Below, piece by piece: positions 50,068 through 61,366 of a stretch of 64,000 bases of DNA. The notes under the pieces were generated by a model, which was given only the letters and a program-made list of their open reading frames with translations, was not told the DNA's origin and did not search any database. This DNA comes from Conoideocrella luteorostrata. Taxonomy: Eukaryota > Ascomycota > Sordariomycetes > Hypocreales > Clavicipitaceae. Within the stretch, counting starts at the first letter, position 1; every line of letters starts with the position of its first letter. The stretch lies in the NCBI GenBank assembly GCA_032433595.1, contig JASWJB010000114.1, positions 54,151-118,150 of the forward strand, in the 5' to 3' direction. The position numbers and the translations under genes were made by a program.

Positions 50068-50085
50068 TTACGGAGTACTCCGTAA
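50068..50085. repeat. 18-bp palindrome of two words, tail-to-tail
   Basis: TTACGGAGTACTCCGTAA is a perfect palindrome made of TACGGAGTA then TACTCCGTA sharing TA. This is the reverse order to the one at 2438. Confidence 0.9.
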
Positions 50086-51071
50086 CTGGCAAATTGGTAT
50101 GATCATTGAACTGAACCACGTCACTCGCAGAAAGTAAATGCCTTTTCAGGCTTCTCGTCATTTCATAAGCAGGCCGGCGATTTGCCATATGCTCAACTCT
50201 GATGGATGGCACTTCCGCCTTTGGAAGCTTTACAGTACAGTTCTCATCGCGCCCTGGGAATGAGGTCGGCGCTGTGGCTTATGATCAGCGCTCCGATGGT
50301 GGACAAGTGCGAACCATCGATTCAAAGTGGTTACTTCCAACCCCCACAAGGTCTCCTGCACACCCATTTCGATTTGTAACAGACATGTAACGAACATTGA
50401 TATCATGTCTCATCGAGGAGAGAGTGTCGTTGACGTACCCACGTTGTAGCAAAAGCTGAGCACAATCAAACCGATTCGAGAAAACATACGCCATCGCCAT
50501 GGCTGGGTTGCCCTCCCTGTAGCCTCCCTGCCTCTCAAGCTCCATTTGCAGTTGGACCGGTGTTGCTTGAAACCCGAGCAAGTAAAGAGATGAAGGCGTA
50601 GGTGGGGAAAACCTCACATGCAAGTTGTGGAAGTTTGCAAATTCGTCGAGTCAGCGGCCATTTCGAAACCACTTCGCTGAGCTGAGCTGACGCGTGCGAT
50701 GAATACATACTCCGTAGAGTGTCGTTCCTCCACCGGAACACATCTGGGCCAGTGGAGAAAACTCGTCTTGGATGGGTAAACCTCGCCTAGGATGTATTTG
50801 CAGTGGCTGACGACGCAAGTTCGCCTTCTTCGCAGAGCAGCAAGCCGACGTTGCCGACACCTGTCCTCCGTACCGCGTACTAGGTGTGATGTGAAATCCA
50901 GGGCACGCGACATTTTCGTCGAGCCTCCCAACCAAGCCGAGTAGGGCAAGGTTGCCGCCAGGCGAAGTGGTGGAGTGCGCTTGTCACTGTCAGATACGAT
51001 CTCTTAAGACCTTCGACGCCACCGTTTGAAACCTGCGCCACCGTTATCATGCTCTTGAATCTTGCGAAGCA

Positions 51072-51087
51072 TACGGAGTACTCCGTA
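51072..51087. repeat. 16-bp palindrome of two words, tail-to-tail
   Basis: TACGGAGTACTCCGTA has the same arrangement as at 50068. A shorter partial version (CGGAGTACTCCG) occurs near 55459-55470. Confidence 0.9.
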
Positions 51088-54000
51088 CCTAATCGCTAGG
51101 AATCCGCTGGTAGGCCACAGAGTCTGGCTGCCTGTAGCTGCTTTGTTAATTCTTATGAAACCCCTCCACATGTCGCTTCTCTCAAAGTCGGGGCTGACGA
51201 CCCGACAACAACCAACGGTGGGGATACCTGTAGTTGTGTATTACGATTTTAGGGGTGGGCTCTTTCGCTCTCTTGCAATACTCTGGGCGTACGGGCAACA
51301 GTGGTAAGGGAGGGACGGCGAACTTCGGGCGGTCATTAGTTTGTTGATGCCCCATCTCAGTGACACACAGACAGACGGTAAGATAAACCCTTAGCCTGTC
51401 ATTCAGCTCCGAGGCTGCCGTAAACGGGTACCCACAAGGTGACAGACAGTTCACGCTCTCGCTGCGTATCCCAAGTTTGGGGCTTTTCCCGTGACGGCGG
51501 AGATTTGATGCAAGCTGGTGTACGGAGGGAGTATGGAGCAAGATATACGGTATCAGCTGAGGTTGCAATACAATACGAATGCTCCACCAGATCCATGGGA
51601 ATTATAGCCCGGCTAAAAAGTAAAGTGTGTCGGCCCTCTCTTGTGTGTGTTGTTCAGCAGCCAGGCAGTACCGAGCAGCATCGCCTGCATCCCGGACCGC
51701 GCTCGAACGGGATCTGCCGTAAGGAGTACATGGGAGGGACGCTGCCGATAAATATCGTTCATAATTTCTTGCTGTCAATTGAGGCACGATCGACCGTCGC
51801 ATGCAGATGGATATTTGTTGCTTCACTTGCACTGCCTGCCAATAGTTGCTGGGCTACTTACACTCGACCACCTCTTGGGGGTCATCTTGGTCCATCTTGA
51901 GTTGACAAGGCTTGAGGACTATTGGCCAGCTAGTTTGCAAGCTAGCCTAGATCTTGCATATTGAAGCCTGCGCCGCTTTAACTTCCTCGTCCTTGGCATT
52001 TTATCGTCCATAGCACACGCAAGCATTGCAGAGTCTAAACAATGTCTAGCGCAGAAGAATAGATGTTAGCGACATTCGGGGCTGGGAATGAGTGGAATCA
52101 GCTTCGTTTGAATATGCGGGGACGCTGAAGCCGCTTGAAAAATGCTCAAAACTTATGGTGCTGCCGTCCCATGTAGCGAGTTGAGTAACCATCCACTTGA
52201 ATCTTGAATTTGAGGGCGGAGATTTGCTGTTGATCCACTCTAGTGCAAGGTATCAAGCACATCTGACGTAGAGGTTCAGGTGTTTCGCCGTTCCGGCTAT
52301 GCTGGTATGCGTGAAAGCATACTAGTTACTGACTACAATACACATTTGGGCTGGGCCTGCAGTGTGGTTCGGAGCCACCTACCGTAGGGGGTGTGTATAA
52401 GACATCCTTACATGCTCTCATGAGTCGCTATTCGTGAGTTTTGTTCTAGAGATGTCAGTATACTCCGTAATCCATACCCAACGACAAAACTACAAGGAAA
52501 CTGGGATGCGTGACCGTGGAGTGCAGCGCTTGTTTATACCGCTGGCCGCGCCTCGTCCTCCTCCTTTCGATTCAGATCTTCCACACTTTTAATACGAAGA
52601 CTTTTAATACAAGAAGAATGTGTTTTGTAACAATTTACGCAGAGAGGGCTACACGTAATCACTGCGGCTTGAATGGATCCGGGCCTTGGACATGTGCCTT
52701 TTACTCCAGTTCTTCGCAAAGAGTTGTGAAGTAGAGAGCCACTGGCTGTTCCAACGCACAAAAGGTTTGATCTAGATGCGCTATTATTTGCTACATTGGA
52801 TCCAGAGGTTTTCAGCATAAATGACTTTCTGTGGATTTCCCTCATCACTCTGCAACAGCTGGGACGCATACGGTGAATCATTCTGTGATAGACTTTAGCT
52901 GTGACCGACCAAAATCGTTGGTCCGTTGCAAGGGAGTGAGGAAGAATAACATCTCTTCTCAACTCTGCTCAACAGCTCAATGTGGTCTTCCTCACGTTCC
53001 CTCAGCAGGAGTTTTCGGGTCGGACTAAACGGGATAAATGGGACTAGTCATAAGAAATAGTAGCCGCCAGTTATTAATGGACCATTTCAGACGACGAATT
53101 GTAGAGCCTTGTGATCATATGCTGTCACTGAGCTGTTCTCTGTTGCTCGCGAATTGCTCAATGCGACACTGTTGAGGACATGTACTCGGACGAGTTGGGC
53201 TTCGGAGCCGTAAGACGGAGAAACCTTGTCAAAAAGCTGACTCAATACTCCCCAATGACAAGTTTGCCCTTTATTGAACTAGACCCAATCGGATAGGGCG
53301 GAGGGGGGGGGGGGTGGTCTGCAATAGAGAGCAGTGCTAGTTCACAGAAATAGACATAGCCTTACGGCCTTGCGGTGTAGGTCTTTCAGCCACTGAATCA
53401 GAAAATAGTGTGGTTCTACGGAGTTGTTACAGCGTACTCCGCAGACGAAGGTCAACTGGCTTCCAGCAGAGACATCTGCATACGATAGTGTCGGTCAAAT
53501 GGTGGTCTGCCAGTATCCAGTCTATCGGACCAGTCGGCCAGTCAGAAGAAGCAGCTGCACCAACGCCTCCCTTTTTAGACATGGGAAATTTTTCAAATTC
53601 TGATGTCGCATACCATTTCCCGATTTCAGATACCAGAGCCTGAGTCCTGATCGTGGCAAGGGGGGTCCCGACCGGCATATGCGCCTTCGCTGTTGCTGCA
53701 TTCACGCTATGGTGTCTCGTCAGGCGTGAGTGAGTAAGAGGAGTGTAAGCGTGACAAAGAGAAACCGGGCCTCGGGACCGAGGGGAATAATACAGTCAGC
53801 ACCCAGTAGAAGGATGAAATCATCTCCTGCTGATGCGAATATGTCGGTTGTTAGCCACGGGGAAGATGTGATGGCAACAAAAGACTGCAGCCTGAAGCGG
53901 GACAGCTTCAGCTCCACCACTAAGCAATTCCTCCGTATCGTGCAGCCAGCCCGTGCTCTAGCTGGCTGACATCGCGATCTGTTGTGCCTTTACTGATAGG

Positions 54001-57000
54001 TCTTTGATAACACCAGCACGTCGGCAACACTGACATGGACAGGTGGGTTTACCTGCTGGTACTCTCCATGGTTGCTTAGCTCATGTAATATACAAAACAG
54101 CACGAAAAGCCAAGAGTTTGCGTGGGACAGCCGGGCCTGCAGTCTGGCGCTCGGGAACGGTTCACATCCTTTCGCGCGTGATTTCTTTTCCTGCTTAGCC
54201 TCCTGGTCTTGTAGCTGGTCGGTGTTGTGAAAGAGGCAACGCAGTGGTAAACAAGTTAGTTGTTCAATATATTGTTTTCTCAGCAAATTTGGGGGGATTC
54301 ACCAGGTCATGGGTCCGGTTAGACTTCAGGTCGGTCCAGGAAGGCGCAGCCCTTGCGGTACAATATTGGAGTTTGCCCGCTATAAAAGCCAGTTTTTGCA
54401 CAATTGCTGCATAAGTCCTGTCTCGGAGCTCGGTGTGTGCACAACTCAGGCACAACTACGGAGTACGTTGAGAGGATGCAGCACACGCCCCAACTATACT
54501 AGTATTGCCTTCAGCCACTTGAATTCAAAGTGGGGCACCAAGGTAGCGCCCACGAGACGGACGTGCTGCGTAGGGCTGAGTGTTTTGCGGGTCTGGAGGA
54601 GAGCGAGTACGAGTTACGAGGCACGAGGCTGAGGTCTGGGTAAAGGCTGGCACTAAAAATTACGTGAAGCGCACTCCCGGCGACGTGAGATTGGCGCTAG
54701 AACGTACCGGAGGGGGGGCTTCAATTGGCATTGACGGATGATGATGGATTGACTGGCTGCGAATTGCTCGCCAGCATTTCGTCCAAGGGCCGCGCGCCAA
54801 AGCCAACTCCCCAATCGGGTTTTGTCTTTCTGCAGCTGCCATTTCGTTCCGCTGCGGCATAGTGGGCTATGCTCCTAATGAAGCTGGACGCCAAGGTCAG
54901 TCAGCGGCTGAGGTCCAAATGGTTTCTGCAATGAAAACTTGCTTCTTTTCACGGATGAGGATTAGCATGTTCCATTTGCCCATGCATGTTTAATATACTC
55001 CGTAGCGTTGATGGGCAATTGAGCGCCCGTGAGCTCAAGTGCGTATCAGCCAGCCAGAGGCTGAGCATCAACTACCGTGAAACGGTACTTCGACCAGGGA
55101 GGATTCGCTGTCCAGGCCGGCGGGAAAGATTGCAATAGCACCCTAGTCCCCTTGCAATCACTCTATTGGCTCGTTAGTGGCTACGGGTCGCCTAACGAGC
55201 AAGTGCAATTATTCCGGCAGGCAATTCTCGCCGTCTATTAGTACATGGCACCGCGGCGCGACCATCCAGAAACAAGAAAACTGCTACAGCCCTCTTTTGC
55301 AGGTCAGTCAGCAGGTCAGTGGACACGGGGTGCAATCTAAACTCAGCCGAGATTTCGATAGTATGAAACTATGGAGTACGGAGGCAATAGGCATATACAT
55401 CATGGCAAGGTCTATCAATAAACTTGGACGTGGTAAGCCATCGATGCCGAAGAGCGTGCGGAGTACTCCGTAACCCGTATACTCTATCGAATTCAAAGTT
55501 GGCTTTGACTGACGATAGCCAATTGTCTTTGACTCGGGGAGTGGTGTCTGGGAGTTGACAGTTCAAGTGCAAGCAGCCCTAAGCTAATCAACACTATATT
55601 CACACGACCTGCATGCGGCTGAGCAAAGGACGCAGAGGACATTAAGGAGGGCTCTACAGCATATTTGCCTCGGCCCACAAGCTGCGGTGAGCCAACCATG
55701 AAAAGTCCACCATTATACGGAGTATTTCGTGCAGAATTCAACACTGACGAGTTTCTGAATTGATCTGCTCCGCACTCCTTGCTCTTCGAATATGTAGCGA
55801 CACAACACCCGTGGTTTGCGCACGGCTAGCCATACCTTACAGCAGATATAATAGGAGGCATTGTAGCTGTTATTGGGCTTTCTTCGACCCGGTGAAGGGG
55901 CTGTGATAAGCAAAGTGATGCTATAGTCTCGTGCTGTCCCTGTCTCGACTGATTAGGTCCTAGTTACCGTCAGAATTGAGGCTATCCTTTTTAATAGTTC
56001 AACTGCTGAATACGGAGTACAATATGTGCAGATATAAGTCGTCTGCGAGTGGAGTAACACGGGGTTAAAGCCTGTAAAAGAAGATGGGTTTGCGATGACG
56101 TCCAAAAAGAACCACCTTTCCGTCCTATGCCGTGGCTGGAGCGGCCGAACCACGGTTGAGGTTGAAGGACGGCTTTCGATGCTTTGATCCTCACGTTGTT
56201 TCGCAGATGCCCATCTGTGTTGCAATGCGGGTGGTGTGCCCGCTCGGCCACCGTCGCTCCTCAAATCTGAGTGCCATGATAAAAGGTCTTTTTCAAGCCC
56301 CATGTTGAGTTCACTAGCCAGCTTTAGAATATGATAACTAGGTAACTAATCATTTTGACGTGGTGGCAGGAAGGGCGGACGCCATGCCAACGTTATTTCG
56401 GTGCTTGCGATCACCACTGGGCTGGTAGAGCATTCTACAAGAGGATCCACTAGTACTCCGCAGAGTTACGCTGCATACCAATGGGGGAACACTATGACGC
56501 TCGGCGCGAACATAGTTTCTAAAGTATGAGTACTCAATAGATTGGGAGCATCGCTTGGAGCGTCCCTGGCCTCGCACTGCTAACAAGCCGAGCTGATGGC
56601 GTTGACCTGGCTTGGCTGCTTGGCTACTCAGGTGCCCACATGGAGGTTGGGAGGGTGTCCATGAAGGCGAAGCCACATCGCGTGGCAATATCTTGATGAG
56701 GAGGAGCAAGGAAGTCGAGTCGTGCTGCATTTCAGGCCGAGGCTGAAGCAGATGTTCCTGTTTCTCGATGACGACAGCAGGTAGCCGGACAGGCCTGAGC
56801 CAGCCATGCTCATGACACTGTTTTCCACCTTGCCACCTGAATGGCGTGCAACCTGCTTCCCAGCGGATCGGGTCTCCTAATATGAATTACTCCGGGAACT
56901 GTACCACTAGGCCGTGGCCTGACGGGCCCCTCCCACTCTTACCATTACCGAGGACTATGCTCCGTACTGCGTACCACCGAGTCAAATCGCCAGAGTTCAG

Positions 57001-58840
57001 CTTAGAAACGGTCACACACTGTCAGATCCCAGCTCGCTGTCCCAGCCATCCACAGGTGGTGCTCCCAGCGGCGTAGGGGTCCGCCTTGCTGCTTAGGCTC
57101 CAAGGGTTAAAAGGCCTACGAGGTACGGAGCATCCGCCCCAGCATTTCATTGGATACCAGGAGAAGTATTTCAGCGCGGAATACCAGCGCGGCCACTTCA
57201 TGTGCGCCTCTCCTTGGCTTTCACCGACTGTGGCCCCATTCTTCAGGCTGTTCAAGGCTTCCGCACCACAGATTACCGCCCTGTGGCCGTGACTCGAGCG
57301 CTCGACAAGCTCAAACTCAAACCAGACGTTCCTGCACTTTTTCGCGCGCCTCGCACTGATGTTTGTCTGGCTGAAAAGTTCCCACTGTGTACGTCTTGCA
57401 CCCAATAAACTTAATTGCCTGGCAAGTCTTCGTTTTTTCCCTTCCTGTATCGTACAGAGAGGTGTTGTTGTCATATAAATGCTCGTTTCGTAGTGGTACC
57501 ACAACAGCGCCGACACGTCGTTGCACAGAAAATCCCAACATCGACAGGTGCTATCCGCTCAAAACCAGGCATGCCTCCAATCGGTCAATGGCGAATTGTC
57601 CCCAGGCAATCTTCAAATCTCCCCAAGCCCTAGTCGTCCGGCAATAGTCTCGATGAGGACTGTCAATGCATCGGGCCGCAGGAGACGGGCTTCTCTTCTT
57701 GCCTATCAACACCAGCGTAGCATGGACGGGACAGGCCGTGTTGATAGTATTTGTCCGTCGTGTGATCCGTTGCCGATGCCCGCACGATACGGGGCGCATA
57801 GTAATTTCGCAATTGATATGCCAAATACTCCGTATGCATGCTGTCGTCACGCTGCAAATATGGAACACATTCTCTTATCGAGAAAGACAGGCAGTAGCAA
57901 CCCATACCATGGCTCAACAGTTCCTAGATGTACTTCCGTCTTCGGATGTCGGCTACGAGGCTCATGTGTTGTCAGGAAATATTATTGCTGCCAGCACGGT
58001 TCTCGCTGATACTAGCAGTGCCATAACTCCGTCACTACCTGTCGTCTCATGTATTTGACTTTTTCCCGACATTATCATTACTAATGTAGCGCAAGTATCT
58101 GTAGAGCAGGTCCATAAGAACGAGGCGTCGACCATCTCCTGCGGCCAGCCACTGCCTTGATAACTAACTGTAAGCACAGTCAAGCAGTGGCTTTGGGTGT
58201 TTAACATTTTCCCAAACCTGCCGATTGGGTAATAGTGTTTTGGCTGTCTGGCGGGAGGGCACGCAAGGAAATCCTAGAATTGGGAGTGAAATGGCCGAAG
58301 GGCTAGTTACTTATCAGTAACGATCCGGTAGATGCCCGTTGAGCACTCTCTCCGAAGACATTTCTGGGCAATGCATAGCTCAACCCTCTGCTCCTGCACA
58401 GTCGCTGGGCACTGCAGGCTGCGGTCCGCACCTAAGCGACTCGGACCTGGCTGGGATAGACAGTGATGTGAGTGAGGATCAGCTAGGGGCTTGGTTGCTT
58501 GACCTTGGATCCTCCCAAGAGCGCCAGTCTTTTGTTTGTCCTACGAGCTCAGGAAGCTTGGGGGGGGAGTGGAGGTCCGAAGTCACCGGTACTGTTGTAC
58601 TTGGGTACTTCGCCGACAGGCACACCTGGGGTCCTGGCCTACCCAGTCCAGTTACTCTACACACACACCCGCCGCACCCCCTTGTCCGTTGCCCTCGTCA
58701 TCCTGGACCCCCCAAGCATCCACTTCTAATACAGGCCCGGAGGCAACAAAACCATAGCCCGCGACGGCAAAGCCTTGGAAACCACACTGTCCCTTCACTT
58801 ACACCCGTCGCACCTTCTTCCTCCCAGACTCTTTAGTATC

Positions 58841-59365
58841 CCATTGAACCACTCGCTGCTATTTCTTTTTCTTTCCCTTTTCTTGGTTGCGCGGCTCAGT
58901 CTCTGGTTAATTTGTCTCTTCCACTGTTTATACATTTGCTCTTCTTTCGTCTCTTCTATTCTTTGCCACCATTTGCTCCATTCTTGTTTTCAACGCCGAT
59001 GCTATCTCAGCTGGCCCGCATTGCTACAGCAGCCCTGGTCAAGAACCGCAGCCAAACAGACACCCTCTTGCTATCGCCACCAAGAAAGCCTCTCCTACCA
59101 CCCGAGTCATAGTTTGCCATCACCGTCAACAAATACACGACTCACGCTAAGTCCCTCGCGGGCATTCCCACTCTTCAATGATAGTGCTTGCATCGTAATT
59201 TGGTATTTCAAGCCTATTCGTCGGCGTCATCCCGTCTTCAGCCAGCCTCTTAGCCGTCTTCTCCCTAACCGTACGATACTGCAGACCGAGGCAGGGCCAA
59301 TTTGAGAAAAAAACAAAAATAAAAAGAAGTTTCAACCTGGCTATAATAGAAGACCTCCATCCACA
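58841..59365 (+). promoter_or_regulatory. Pyrimidine-rich promoter and long 5' leader of the C2H2 gene
   Basis: From about 58840 to 59000 the plus strand is strongly C+T rich, with many CTTT and TTCTTT runs. A short A-rich stretch precedes the ATG at 59366, whose context is CCACAATGG. Such tracts mark transcription start regions in filamentous fungi. The exact start is not visible, and a leader of several hundred bases with short upstream ORFs is likely. Confidence 0.5.
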
Positions 59366-61366
59366 ATGGCTTGCCCACCACAATATCGGGAGCCTCCTCC
59401 CAGGCTACCGAGCATCTTAACATCCGGTTCTGGACGTTATCGCCATCACCACGATATGCCGTTCTCTGGAAGTCCTGCAATGTCAATACCAGGAATCGAA
59501 TCCAACGACGACGGCCCTCCTCCACCTTTGCCACCGCCTCGTCACCTCCCTTTCCTAGATACTACCCCTCGCCCTGAAGAATTTTCAAAGGATCTGAGAG
59601 ATTACGAGCGTTCGGCCTCATCAATAACAAGCGTCTATAGCAGCTTGCACTCCGCATCTATAGATGAGAGGCCGGTTTTCAAGAGAAGGGATACTGGCAA
59701 TAACAACAATGTTGACGAGGGCTATGCCAGCTACACGGCAGCTGAAAGGTTTGTTTCCCCTTCAACGTCGAAGACATGGTATGGCACGAGATGTAGGTGA
59801 AAGTGACATTTCAACTAATATGCTCTATAGATCCGGAGACCCACGGCAAGCCGAGCTTTTGCATCACAGCAAGTTTCACTTTCAATCAGCCGCTGATTTG
59901 CATGGCGACACCATGAAGAAAAAGCTAGATCCGATCCGCACGGTTGACAGGTCTCCCCGATCGATTGGCCTTTCAGCATTGAGCGAACAAGTTCGTCGAC
60001 AGCCCGACTCCAGAGCCCCGACTTTGACTATGCCCGTTCAGCTGCCAATTCATAGCCGCTCAGTTCTAGATTCTCCAGCCAGGCTTACATCTGACTCCCC
60101 CATCTTTTCTGCGGCTTCTCCCCGAGCGGCTCCGTTTCGACATCTGCCATTAAACCCTCGCGGGACCAAAAATGGATCGGATTATGATCGTTCACCAAGG
60201 GCGCGCACTCACCGTAACAACAGCGACGATGCTTCATCGGTTTCTGGCGGTTATGAATTCATCGGTGCTGAAGATATGGAACTCGACGAGGCTACATCGC
60301 CGAAGAGGCTTCACCCTGAGGGAACATATGCCACTGTTGGCCATAAACGAAGAGCTGCTAGCCCTGCTGGAGACCACATGATTCAAAGTGGCTCCAACGA
60401 CCTTCGTCGACGCGATCTCGGTTCACGAGGTTCGCCGACACCTCGACTCACCGCAATGCCTCAAGGTTCATCCATATCTTCAATGTCGTCGGCTGCCATA
60501 TCCCGGTCCAACTCATACATATCGACCATGTCTATAGCTCCATCTAGTGCAACGACTGCCACTTCATATGGTCGCAGGTCACCGGGCATCAACTCTCCTG
60601 GCGAAGTTTCTCCAACTTCCTGCAATTCTCCATACACGACGCCAGCGTCTCTGAATCACAGTCCCCGCAACTCCATCTCTGGAAGGGCAATTACTCACGG
60701 ACGCAGTATATCCGGCACGAGTCCGAGAAAAGTGGCAGACATGCAGAAGCTTTCGGGCTCCAAGATACAGCGTGTGTACATGTGTGAATGTTGCCCTAAG
60801 AAGCCAAAGAAGTTTGACACTGCTGTAGAGCTTAGGTAAGTCTTACACTCACTTCATAATTTTTTTTATTTAATTTCGCTGCTAATTTTCTGTGTAGTTT
60901 ACATGAAGCTGAGAAACAATACGAATGCTCTTTCTGTGGCAATCGCTTCAAGAACAAAAATGAGATGGAGCGTCACCAGAACTCTCTTCACGTACGTCGC
61001 CACTCTTGGTCTTGTTCTGCTTTATCTGGGTATGATCGGGCATTTCATGATTCGACAAGCCGCCCTGGGGAGGCTGACACCTGTGGCTATTGCGGAGAGG
61101 AGTTTTCTCGATCAGGTAGAGGCCCTGGTGCTGGTGCTATGACCGGAGGCATCATGCGGAAGCACGCTACAGAGCAAGATTGGGACGACCGCATCCGTCA
61201 CCTCCAAGAGGTTCATAAGTTCCGAGAATGCAATTCTTCCAAGAAGTTTTACAGGGCGGATCATTTTCGACAACATTTGAAGCACAGCCATGCTGGGACC
61301 AGCGGCAAGTGGACCAACATGCTCGAAAACGCTTGCATGATGGACGAAGATCCTACGCCTCGTTGA
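59366..61366 (+). CDS. Fungal C2H2 zinc-finger protein
   Basis: Three exons (59366-59748, 59831-60835, 60898-61366) encode 618 aa. Intron 1 (82 bp) has donor GTTTGT, a CTAAT branch and acceptor ATAG. Intron 2 (62 bp) has donor GTAAGT and acceptor GTAG. Both split an AGN codon after its second base. Residues 1-440 are disordered and rich in Ser, Pro and Arg (SSISSMSSAAISRSNSYIS, many SP sites). The zinc-binding part starts at about 445. It has a CECC cluster, then CSFC at 473-476 with HQNSLH (a C-x2-C-x12-H-x4-H finger), then CGYC with HLQEVH separated by a long insert, and a last ECNSSKKFYRADHFRQHLKH finger. The block KQYECSFCGNRFKNKNEMER and the tail GTSGKWTNMLENACM are ones I recognise as conserved in filamentous ascomycetes. 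It is probably a nuclear DNA-binding regulator; target genes are unknown. Confidence 0.9.

Larger units (their letters stand above)
38811..58840. other. About 20 kb gene-poor block rich in TACTCCGTA words
   Basis: I find no frame with family signatures or convincing exon structure on either strand. ORFs up to about 165 codons exist (for example 39932-40468 minus, 46191-46682 minus, 57022-57516 minus), but they overlap others and are low in complexity or domain-free. Base composition is not extremely AT-rich, so it is not an obvious RIP isochore. The block contains 24 of the 42 exact TACTCCGTA-family words, several simple repeats and a G-run near 53300. Intron-rich or lineage-specific genes and non-coding transcripts cannot be excluded. 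Confidence 0.5.

Noticed and set aside
53300..53320. Long G-run that might form a quadruplex
   Set aside because: It is a single homopolymer tract without the spaced runs needed for a convincing quadruplex, in gene-free DNA.
57022..57541. 164-aa minus-strand ORF with several overlapping plus-strand ORFs
   Set aside because: Equally long frames on both strands suggest chance openness of GC-balanced sequence.
58339..58836. 165-codon plus-strand ORF ahead of the C2H2 gene
   Set aside because: It lies in the promoter region with overlapping alternative frames, low complexity (Pro/Ser/His) and no family.
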